Positions 24,930 to 35,070 of a DNA stretch of 64,000 bases are shown piece after piece. Origin of the DNA: Acestrorhynchus altus (Eukaryota > Chordata > Actinopteri > Characiformes > Acestrorhynchidae); assembly GCA_034509495.1 (NCBI GenBank), contig CM067523.1, positions 2,244,367-2,308,366 on the forward strand. The letters run 5' to 3'. A program made the translations under genes and the position numbers. A model generated the notes under the pieces. The model was not told the DNA's origin. It did no database searches and was given only the letters and a program-made list of their open reading frames with translations. The first letter of the stretch is position 1, and each line of letters opens with the position of its first letter.

Positions 24930-25579
24930 CGCTTTAAACGGTGTGTCGTCAGGCGAGATCCGTCCAATGAGAGCAGCGGATTCGGAGAGCCCGCCTCCTT
25001 CTCAGCCAATGAGGTGAGAGTGTGTGGGGTCGCGTTTGGCTTCATAAAGCTGCGGGGAGCAGAGAGAAGATCCCTGTCTGGATGGAGAGCAGAGCTGTGG
25101 AGTCGTGAGTTCCGTCCTCCTGTGTGTGTGTGTGTGTATGTGTGTGTGTGTGTGTGTGTGCCTGTGTGCTCGCGCGTGTGCGTGTGTCTCACTGTCTTCT
25201 ATTCCAGCATCAGACTGCAGTAGAGGAGCAGACTCCGGGTCAAGGGCTTAGGATCCGCTCCGGGGTTTGGCTCCTGCTCGCACTGCGCATGCGCTGCAGG
25301 AGGAGCCGCAGTTGCGGTCGGAGCCAAAGCCCGGAGCGGATCCTAAGATCCGGACGCGGAATCTGCTCCCCGAGCGGCTTCTTCCTCTCCTGAAGCGCGT
25401 GCTTTTGTTCAGGGTTGGCGGCGGAGCTGCAGCGCGCGGCGGATCACTGTGTCCAGCATCTGAACACCTGCAGATACTTTCCTCCTAAACCTGCTTCAGT
25501 GACCAAGTGGAGATTAGAGAGGAACCAGAGGAGCACGACTGGCCTACACACAGCAGCTGTCACTACAGCAGCTACTGCT
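24930..25579 (+). promoter_or_regulatory. adarb1: GC-rich promoter and putative 5' noncoding exon of adarb1
   Basis: A GC- and CpG-rich island in AT-rich surroundings. It has two CCAAT boxes (24964-24968 and 25006-25010), a GC-rich CCGCCTCC between them, a weak TATA-like CATAAAG at 25043-25049 and a (TG)n interruption at about 25122-25160. A strong donor context (GCTGGGGTAAAT, GT at about 25581) would end a leader exon. No long reading frame of coding character is present. Assignment to adarb1 rests on strand, position upstream of its first coding exon and lack of any other gene; it is inference. Confidence 0.5.
25225..25369. repeat. 50-nt inverted repeat with 45-nt spacer holding an NRF1-type palindrome
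   Basis: The left arm 25225-25274 and right arm 25320-25369 are reverse complements at 43 of 50 positions. The inner 28 (25247-25274 with 25320-25347) differ at one position only. The spacer 25275-25319 contains GCGCATGCGC at 25285-25294, the core of the NRF1 consensus. If transcribed, the arms would fold into a long stable hairpin. Confidence 0.9.
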
Positions 25580-25623
25580 GGGGTAAATATTATTATTAAT
25601 AATAACAATAACATTATTATTAA

Positions 25624-25664
<41 letters not shown>

Positions 25665-26058
25665 GTAGTAGTAGTAGTAGTAGTAATAACAATAACAATA
25701 ATACATATAATAATAATAATAATAATAATACATATAATAATATCAGTAATAATAACAACAATAATAATATAATAATAATAATAATAATATAAACACAATA
25801 ATGATAAAAAAGTATTAGTAGTTGTAATAGCATCACCACCTAATGATGAATCATTGTATATTTTCTCAATTTACATTTTAATTAATTTCATTAATACATT
25901 TTTAGGCTATAATATAAGAAAGATAACAACAAAACTGATTTATTACAAATATTATTTAACTTTGGACCTGAATTACACAACTTAAGTCCCAAAGACTTCG
26001 AATGAATGAATTTGTTTTAGTAGTTCTTGTTTCTGTACTGTTTGAGCTGTGTATCACC

Positions 26059-26095
<37 letters not shown>

Positions 26096-27981
26096 GATAA
26101 AAATGAAAATAATGCACTTAGAGAATAGAAATGTGGGCATCATAATTATGATTATTATTAATAGAATAAGTAATAATCACAGAGGTGCTGGTATTATTTT
26201 TATCCTCACCATAGTTATTAGTTACATTACTGCTTTATAACAAGAGCAACAACTTTACCAATAATACTTTAATAATAATACTAATTATTATTATTGTTAT
26301 TGTTATTAATTTTAGAGGGAGACTAAATGTTTTTATTTAATTAATATTTTTATTTGTTTATTCATTTATTTATTGCTGAATATCATTGATACTGCTAATA
26401 ATAAAATACAATGCACACATTACTAAAATATACTGTATTATTATTTTTAGCAGTAGTGGTTACTGTACAGTACACTTACCAGTACGACTCCTAATAGCTA
26501 CTTCTACTGCTAGTAATAACAATAATAACAGCAATATTATTATTAATATTATTATTATTATTATTATTAGTAGTAGTAGTAGTAATAATAATAATAATAA
26601 TAATAATGTAATGTGTTGTAAATAATGATAGGTTATATAAATGTTAAAACATTATTATTATTTTTTTAGTATTTTTATTAATGGTAGTAGGTACTTAATA
26701 ATAAAAACACTCCACAATAATGCACTTAGTTTGGAATACTCATATATACTGTATTATTATTAGTAGGAGTAATAATATCCACTTTGAGCATTTGTGTGAG
26801 AGGTTCTGTGCAGTTGGTTATTATTATTGTTATTATTATTATTATTGTTATTGTTATTATTATTATTATTATTAGGGCAGCAATGTCATCAATAACTAAT
26901 GTGATAAATCAGTACTGCTACTAATAATTAAAAATAATAATAGTAATGTTGTCTTTTTCTGTGGTAAGAGCTTCCTGTAGGTGCCGAGGCATCTTCTTAT
27001 TTCTATTAGAATAATATAGAAATATATCAGAAGTTGTTATTATTATTTTTATTGTAGCTGTTGTTACAGTTGTTTCTAAATGTTGCTGAATTATGAATAG
27101 AAATGTCCACACTATAGTAATAGTGTACTGCAGTAATTTTATTAATGGCTGATTAATTACTGAGTAATTCTTGAAATAAATAGTAGAATTCTCTGAATAA
27201 GAGATTCCGTTAGTATCCGTTTAAGTCTGCAGATTGACGGATTCATCCTTTCTGTTTTTTCGGTTCCTCTCATACGGCAGGTTTGTCCCGAGGCTGCGTG
27301 GAAACTAACGGCTTTCCTTATTGAGGTCAGCGATCATCTCGGTCATCTGTTCCCTGGCTCTGAAGAGTGAAGGTATGGACTTGAGCCGTCGTTCGTTCAT
27401 AACTGAGTGTGTTTATTCGGACTGATGAGCATCAACAAGGTCACATAAGATCAGTTGGGAAGGTCGTGGGTGTGTTTTCCAGCCGGACGGGTCATTTGTA
27501 ATAATGTTGCCGAGCATGTGATGTTTTTTGTGACAGGAAGGGTTTCCTCCCAGTACACCATCGAATTTTGTTGAGCTGGTCTGGTAAGAGCTACCATGTA
27601 GGACGTTTTCGGATTGTTGGAGACGTCTTTACCTCTACTTGGTAGGACGGCCTTTTAACTCTTTTCTCAGACTCGTCTGCATCTGACCATTCTGGCCGCC
27701 AGCCTCCTCCAACACCGCTTACCACTTACGACCCTGGACCGGAATCACTACTGCATCATTCCCGTGCTTCCAGTCTCTTCCAACATCCCTGATGCGACCT
27801 TAGCGCGGTTGCTGCAGCCCTACCTGAATCGCCGACGCTGTCCCCGCTGACGTCTCGTCTCCGTAAGGAGACATTATTAGTGTGTAAAGCCACAGAACCA
27901 GCTACTGGACTGTGTTTCACTCCTGTTCATCTTTAATATCCTTCCTCCTGAATCCAGCGTAAAGTTTACACGGTGTAAAGT

Positions 27982-28030
<49 letters not shown>

Positions 28031-29167
28031 AGGGGGTGAGTTTCAGTGTCACGGGCTGGGTTCAGGCGGTGTACAGTTTTTGAGAGTGTGTTCATAGCGA
28101 GCAGGCCCTCCAGCCCGTTTGGCCGGCTAATGAGGATGGACTTGGAGCCTGGAGTGCGCCGCCTCTCTAGCCCTGTCACTGAGCTCATCTCCGGCAGCGA
28201 CTGCTGAGTTCAGACCACTTACAAATACAACGTGAATCAAAATACAACGTGAATCAAAATACAACGTGAATCAAAATTCAACGTGAATCATCGGCTGGGG
28301 ACCCGTGACTCAGTGACTCCGTTTGGGGGAAGAGCAAACGCCTGGATGCTTTTGTTTCATGGAGATGAAGATGGACTGGAGTTTTGGTACCTTTTGATGC
28401 CAGTGTCTTTCAGTACTATTGGCCAGTCGCCGGTGCCAACTGTGAGCGGGGCCGGGTGCCACATTAACCTGGCGAATTTGACTTTGAGTCACGTACGGTA
28501 AAAGCCCCAGACTGGTGATTTTCTGTTTTATCTGTGCCATCCTGCAGTTAAATGTGGAACTGCAGCGTATTGTGACCTGGCACAGAGTGGCAGCAACAGA
28601 CCAGGTCCAGGATTTGTTACGTTAGTGGCCAGTTGCAATTGGAAATTTGGGTCAGTGCTGATCCTATTTAGTCAGTCCTTTTGTCTCTACATTTGTTTGA
28701 CCCTCACAGTCCCCTGACCTAAACATCATCAAACCGTTTGGGTCAGTTTGTGAAAGTAGGTTTTGAAATCGTGTGTGTGTGTGTGTTGTCCCTCTCTGTG
28801 TCCTCGCATGGTTGAGCCCCTGAGCAGACACCACATCTTCTCAGAGGCAGCTGAAATCCAGACACAGCTCCGCAGAGAGAACACAGTCTCCGCGGGGGCC
28901 GAGAACGAGCTTCAGTGTCCAGTTAGCAGCTGACCGCTGGATGAGGAGACTGGATTCAGGGGACAGTTTCCACTCTTGCCCCAAATGTAGATAATCAGGC
29001 GAGACGTGGTGTCTGCAGGTTGTTTAGTTAACTCTCCTGTTTCGGTTGCATGTTCATCCATTAAAAAGTAGAATATTATTCTCTATAAATTATGTCTTTA
29101 ATTCAATTAATATTGAGTTGATATTTGGTATTTTGTAATTGATTTTACAGTAAAACTATTTCAATTA

Positions 29168-30212
29168 CAGTGCATCTGTATTCACAGCACTTCACTTTTT
29201 ATGTTGAATATTTAAAATGGATTAAAGTTTGAAGTCTTTGCAAATTTATTAAGAATCCATCCATTTTCGTCCTCTAACTCGGGGACGGGTTGCGGGGGCA
29301 GCAGTCTAAGCAGGGATGCCCAGACTTCCCTCTCCCCCGAGGCGTTCCCAGGCTAGCCGAGAGACATAGTCATCATGTGATCATCCTTCAGATGTTTCTA
29401 CAGCTTGATTGGACACATGGTCAATTCAGTTGACTGGACATGATTTGGAAAGACACACCTGTTTATATAAGTGCAGGTCAGAGACAAACCAAGACATGAA
29501 GTCTAAGGAACTGTCTGTAGACCCGAGACAGGATTGTATGAAGACACAGATCTGGAGAAGGTTCAGAAACATTTCTGCTGCATTGAAGAGCCCAGTGAAC
29601 ACAGTGGCCTCCATCATCTGTAAATGGAAGAAGTTTGGAACCACCAGGACTCTTCATAGAGATGTTTGGAGGAAACTAGGCACTGCTCATCACCTAGCCA
29701 ATATAATTCCTACAGTGAAGCATGGTGGTGGCAGCATCATGCCGTGGAGATGTTTTTCTGCAGCAGGAACTGGGAGACCAGTCAGGGTCGAGGGAAAGAT
29801 GAATGCATCGATGTACAGAGACATCCTCGATGGTCACCTGGTCCAGAGCTCTTTGGATCTCAGACTGGGACAAAGATTCATCTTCCAACAGGACAACGAC
29901 CCTAAGCACAGCCAAGATGTCAAAAGAGTGGCTTCGGGACACCTCTGGAGATATCTAAGAACGGCTGTGCACTGATGCTCCCCATCCAATTGATGGAGCT
30001 TGAGAGGTTCTGCAAAGAAGAATGGGAGAACCTAACCAAAATCAGGTGCCAAGATTGTAGCATCAAACAGATTTCAATCAATCAAGTGAGATTTCAAGCA
30101 AATTCTCACTTGGTCATGGTGGGGTTTTGTGTGTAGGACTTTGAGGGGAGCATTTCGGAATGTTTGGAATATCAAAAAGGTGAAGTGCTGTGAATTCTCT
30201 CCGGATGCTCTG
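29168..30212 (+). mobile_element. Salmonid-type Tc1 transposon, internally deleted
   Basis: The ends match Tc1 family termini: TATTCACAGCACTTCACTTT at the left, and on the right GTGAAGTGCTGTGAAT followed by CTCTCCGGATGC. The internal frame keeps a helix-turn-helix piece (IICKWKKFGTTRTL) joined to the DDE region (AHHLANIIPTVKHGGGSI, FSAAGTGRPVRVEGKMNA, FIFQQDNDPKHS). The middle (part of the DNA-binding domain and first catalytic Asp region) and the segment around the final catalytic acidic residue are missing. About 29250-29350 is a foreign insert with words of another common fish repeat (CCAGACTTCCCTCTCCC, GAGGCGTTCCCAGGC). It is non-functional. Confidence 0.85.
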
Positions 30213-31371
30213 CACGTCCTCAATTCAAGGCTGTTCTTCACTGCCCAGATACAGTCAGTCAGAAGTTCAGTTTAAATGCTGTGTCAGTTCAGCTCCAGCC
30301 TTGAGCACCAGCTTTAATGGCGATGTCCCGGTCATCCGTTACAGTCGTAATTGTACGCTGACCCCACAACACACTGTTTATGGACAGCAAAGTCCTTTTT
30401 TTCACCAGGCTACCAATTAATTAATCTCTGTCCTTACCCCCAAAGTCCAGCTTAAATCATCTCTACAAGACACTGCTGGGCTGCAATTAACCGCAGCTGA
30501 CCCCAAACTGTCCCCTCGTCCAGGCAGAGAGAGAGAGAGCCTGGGGACGTACACGAGCTCTTCACTTCAGTTAAAACGAGCTGCCTCGAACATCAGCTAG
30601 AAATAAAATAAGCCCGACGCAGCTGAGATAACCCGCGTTTAACCCCTGAAACGGCAGCTACTGTGACTATCCACCATGAATTATTCAGGATCTAGTGCCC
30701 ACTATGAATTTAGGATCTAGTTCGGACTATGAATTATTCATTATGTACTATACATCACATATATTCCACTATGAATTATTCAGTATCCAATGTGAATTGT
30801 TCAGTATCTAGTATGAATTATGTGGTATCCACTATGAATTTTCAGGAATTTCTATGATTTATTTAGTGCCCACTATGAATTACTTGGTAACTACTATGAA
30901 TTGTTCAGTATCTACTGTAAGTGATTCAGTATTAACTCTAGATTATTCAGTATCGATTTGGGGAGTGATTTTAAAATCGATGTTTGAATGATGGAATATC
31001 GATTCATATAACGACGAGGTTGATCTTTGAGGCAGGATAAACAGAAAGGTCTACTTTTGAAAAGTTTAAGGGGCGACGAAATATATGTTCAGATTGTTGT
31101 GAAAGAAGCACTAGTTCACAGGAGAACCGCTGTTCACAGGAGAACCGCTGTTCACAGGAGAACCGTAGGTCCAGCAGCTCTTACTGGGGATCACTGGGCA
31201 AGAAAATGTCTTAAAGCCCATTTTAGTCTTTTAGGATTGTTTTCACACCGAGTTCGCAGCGGATTTACGAAAGGGCCTCTGCGCCTCACAATGCACGAAC
31301 TCACAGCTCAACAGCGCCTCCGTCTGGAGAAAGCCTGCAAAGCCAAACAGACTCATTCACGTTGACTCGTT

Positions 31372-31832
31372 CTGTAATGAACAGTGTGTAATGAACAGCG
31401 TGTAACGAACATGTGTAACGAACAGCGTGTAATGAACAGCGTGTAACGAACATGTGTAACGAACAGCGTGTAATGAACAGCGTGTAACGAACATGTGTAA
31501 CGAACAGCGTGTAATGAACAGCGTGTAACGAACATGTGTAACGAACAGCGTGTAATGAACAGCGTGTAACGAACATGTGTAACGAACAGCGTGTAATGAA
31601 CAGCGTGTAACGAACATGTGTAACGAACAGCGTGTAATGAACAGCGTGTAACGAACATGTGTAACGAACAGCGTGTAATGAACAGCGTGTAACGAACATG
31701 TGTAACGAACAGCGTGTAATGAACAGCGTGTAACGAACATGTGTAACGAACAGCGTGTAATGAACAGCGTGTAACGAACATGTGTAACGAACAGCGTGTA
31801 ATGAACAGCGTGTAACGAACATGTGTAACGAC
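31372..31832 (+). repeat. 41-bp minisatellite, about 11 nearly perfect copies
   Basis: The unit consists of three related 13-14 bp sub-units (AACAGCGTGTAATG, AACAGCGTGTAACG, AACATGTGTAACG). The period of 41 was measured from successive AATGAACAGC starts at 31390 and 31431. Copies are almost identical, indicating recent expansion. The unit length is not a multiple of three and the long minus-strand frames are repeat artefacts. Confidence 0.95.
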
Positions 31833-31984
31833 CTCTGTCTTTCTCTTTCTTTCTCTTCATCACTCTCTGTCTCTTTTTTGGGTTGTTGGGGCTTCTGATC
31901 AAACATATTGATCAGTTCCTTTATTGATTAGTCAGATAGGCAGACAGCTGAGGTGCAGATTTTGAGCTGGGTTAACCACAGAGG

Positions 31985-32038
<54 letters not shown>

Positions 32039-32214
32039 CCAGATGTTTTATTTTGATCTCTGTGTATTGGTAGATGAGACTCAGCGAGGTAGTGGGCAAT
32101 TTGTTGAAAGGACCGCCAATCAGCAGACAGTGGCCGCTTTTCCACGTCAGGGCTGAATGGTTCTTGAGACCGAGCCGAACCATTCCACACCAGTCCGGAT
32201 CCATTATACTCGTT

Positions 32215-32610
32215 CCTTTATTTTTAGTGTGTTCAGCAGCATGAGGACAGGCACAGCAGTGCTGCTGGATTTTAAACCCTCCGTGTCACTGCTGGACTGA
32301 GAACAGTCCACCAACCTGAAATATGCAGAAACAGATGAACGTCTGTCTCTGACTTTACATCTACAAGGTGGAGACACTGCAGGGAGTGTCTAATAGAGTG
32401 GACAGTGAGTTGACACAGTGTTTAAACACTCCAGCAGCACTGCTGTGTCTGATCCACTCATACCAGTGCAACACACTAACACACCACCACCATGTCAGTG
32501 TGACTGCAGTGCTGAGAATGACCCACCACCCACATAATCGCTGCTCTGTGGTGGTCCTGTGGGGTCCTGATCATTGAAGATCAGGGTGAAAGGAGGAGAA
32601 TAAAGTCTCA
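32215..32610. repeat. Common teleost interspersed repeat
   Basis: The segment with TCAGCAGCATGAGGACAGGC, AGCAGTGCTGCTGGATTT and AATAGAGTGGACAGTGAG, and a matching CACTCCAGCAGCACTGCTG in inverse orientation, is a repeat I recognise as frequent in teleost genomes. It has internal inverted symmetry and no reading frame. The class is not certain. Confidence 0.6.
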
Positions 32611-32727
32611 AGAGAAACAGATGAACTACAGTCTGGAATTACAGAACCACAAAGAGCTCCTGTGTGTGGACAATGAACTTCATTTTCATATCTTTAGTAT
32701 ACAAATGAAAGGGGCTAAACCACTAGA

Positions 32728-32729
<2 letters not shown>

Positions 32730-32769
<40 letters not shown>

Positions 32770-32783
32770 GTGTGTGTGTGTGC

Positions 32784-32831
<48 letters not shown>

Positions 32832-32863
32832 AATATTTTTCTGTTTATTGTTAAAAGTGTGGT

Positions 32864-32920
<57 letters not shown>
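32730..32920. repeat. Compound microsatellite (TG)n-(GA)n ... (TC)n
   Basis: A (TG)n tract with a few CG steps runs straight into (GA)n to about 32829, then 40 bp of unique sequence, then (TC)n from about 32870 to 32918. The GA and TC blocks are inverted copies and could pair. Confidence 0.9.
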
Positions 32921-32921
<1 letters not shown>

Positions 32922-33527
32922 CCCCATTAGTGTGTGAATGCTGCCCCCTATTGGAGCTCTGCTGCCTGACTGTTCAGGTGGACAGATTAAAGCCAAGCTT
33001 ATAAAGACACGTCTGGTGAGGGACGTTTGTCGTCTTTAGGTTTGGACTGTGCCTACACGTCTCGCCGTTTCATGTCTACATCATTAACTGACTGGATACG
33101 GTGTGAACAGGGTGATCCAGAGTGGGTTTGGGGTGAAACGCTCAGTTCTGGAGAACCCTACCCAGCCTGAAGAGTTGACATCGGTGCTGAATGGCAGCAG
33201 AAGCTCATCGTGCGTAATGATTATGATACACTGATCAGAGTCACCGTAAAACGGGACTGACGGACTGAATCTGATGTAACTGAACACAGTGGACTTTATT
33301 ATACAAGAGGCTCTGCTTAAAACAGAGACGGGAGACATCAGGGTGCTATTGTATAACAACTGATGTCCACTAGGGGGAGCCAGAGGCCTGTCTACCAGGC
33401 AGGACTGGACTTGAACTGGAAGCACAGGGGGGTGTTTCTAATAAAGTGGTAATAACAGCTATATGTCAGTCAGTTCAGCCTGTCATTCATCCATTCAGAA
33501 AAGCCACACCCCCATCTCCCTCCCTCT

Positions 33528-33586
<59 letters not shown>

Positions 33587-33657
33587 CCCGCTCCCTCTCT
33601 CTCTCTCTCTGCCCTCCCTTCTCCTAAAGTTCAGTCTGTAGCAGCTGAGTGTGTGTG

Positions 33658-33693
<36 letters not shown>

Positions 33694-33701
<8 letters not shown>

Positions 33702-33731
33702 GCAGTGTGTGTGCTGTAGCAGGTGTCAGTT
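33694..33731 (+). promoter_or_regulatory. adarb1: TATA-like motif upstream of the adarb1 R-domain exon
   Basis: A (TG)n tract (about 33651-33693) ends in TATATATAG at 33694-33702, about 30 nt before the first in-frame ATG. It may be an internal promoter for an R-domain transcript, or just a microsatellite edge; alternatively the AG of GCTGTAG near 33720 is the acceptor from an upstream leader exon. Confidence 0.3.
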
Positions 33732-33828
33732 ATGGCTCTGTCTCAGTGTGTGAACAGTGTGGCTGCGTTCTCCTGTCTCATCCGCAGGTCATTCAAACGC
33801 AGACGCAAAAAACGCTCCGAACGCAAAG
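33732..33828 (+). CDS. adarb1: adarb1 first coding exon: arginine-rich R-domain
   Basis: Encodes MALSQCVNSVAAFSCLIRRS followed by FKRRRKKRSERK, 32 codons plus one base, ending in a good donor (AAAG, then GT). The splice phase (1) matches the 38341 exon exactly. The basic run resembles the ssRNA-binding R-domain of ADAR3 and the optional 5' R-domain exon described for mammalian ADAR2. Downstream of the donor the frame stays open only because of the adjacent minisatellite. Confidence 0.75.
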
Positions 33829-35037
33829 GTACTCTGTCACTGCTGTGTTATGTAGGGTATGAAGCTGTGTTTGGGTGGAGTTTTGTATGGATGGAGCTGT
33901 GTTTGGGTGGAGTTTTGCATGGATGGAGCTGTGTTTGGGTGGAGTTTAGTTTGGATGGAGTTTTGTATGGATGGAGCTGTGTTTGGGTGGAGTTTTGTAT
34001 GGCTGGAGCTGTGTTTGGGTGGAGTTTTGTATGGCTGGAGCTGTGTTTGGATGAAGACATCTTTGGATGGAGCTGTGTTTGGATGAAGATGTCTTTGAAT
34101 GGAGCTGTGTTTGGATGAAGACGACTTTGGATGGAGCTGTGTTTTGATGGAGTTTTGTATGGATGGAGCTGTGTTTGTATGAAGACGTCTTTGGATGGAG
34201 CTGTGTTTGGATGACACTGTGTTTGGGAAGGCAACTTGGGAAGACCCACACCTGTAGATGTAGTTGTGAGGTGTCATCTTGTGACTGAGGTGACCACGTT
34301 AAGGAGATGTAAATTATTGGAGTTTGAAGGAGGCATGATGAGGCATGATTGTCCCCCACCCTGAACCTCCACCCGCGTGCACACTGCCTTATTGTTATCG
34401 GGGTTTAATTGTTTCATGGTGTCTGCACCAAACACACTCTACCATCAGCTCGAAACAACCGGTACCGTGACTCATCAGACTACAGCATATGTTTCCAGTC
34501 TACTAGTGTCCAGTTAGCAACCTCTCGAGTCCGAGTGAAGCACTGTGTCCGGTGTTATGGTGTTAACAGAGACAGTCTTGTGTGTCTTCTGCTCTTATGT
34601 CCCATGGAAGCTAAAGAACACTGTACAGAGCTGTGGGATGTGCATGTTGGCTCCTGCATTGAACGTGGCAGCCCCTGCGCTGTCCACTGTGGGTGGTAAT
34701 GCCTTCTGTGGTGCATTCCTAGTACTTTGGAAATGGATGGTCCGATAATTCCTGATAACTCCGATAGTTTCCGTCTCTTTGCCGTGAACGCCATGGGAAA
34801 TTTTCAGTCTCACTCCCAAGATAACATTTCACAACTTAAACCGGTGTGGGCGTTCCCTAGACATAACCCTTCATAATCAGTTTACATACCGATATATCAT
34901 ATTGTTATTATCATGATAATAAATATTATTTCTTGGTTATAAAGTATTTATTCCTCAAAATATTACTTGATATTAATTCATATGTATATAATATTAAATG
35001 TGTTAATAGTTGAATATTATGGACCATGACTTACATG

Positions 35038-35070
<33 letters not shown>

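Larger units (their letters stand above)
25580..33731. other. Probable 5' intron of adarb1, repeat-rich
   Basis: Includes ATT/AAT arrays (25587-25800, 26060-26095, 26530-26610, 26820-26875), a (TG)n tract (27983-28027), a 17-bp tandem repeat of ATACAACGTGAATCAAA (28220-28285, four copies), a deleted Tc1 copy (29168-30212), a degenerate repeat of ACTATGAATTATTCAGTATC (30665-30960), the 41-bp array (31372-31832), a CA run (31986-32034), an interspersed repeat (32215-32610), a compound TG/GA/TC tract (32730-32920) and a (TC)n tract (33515-33612). No exon was recognised, but further noncoding leader exons could be hidden. Confidence 0.5.

Noticed and set aside
31301..31906. Minus-strand frames of up to 201 residues with repeated RCSLHAV-type units
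   Set aside because: Produced by the 41-bp tandem array, which is open in all three minus frames; no flanking gene structure.
33723..34277. Extended frames through the R-domain exon into the 34-kb minisatellite
   Set aside because: A good donor at 33829 and exact phase match to 38341 show that the exon ends at 33828; the remainder is repeat.
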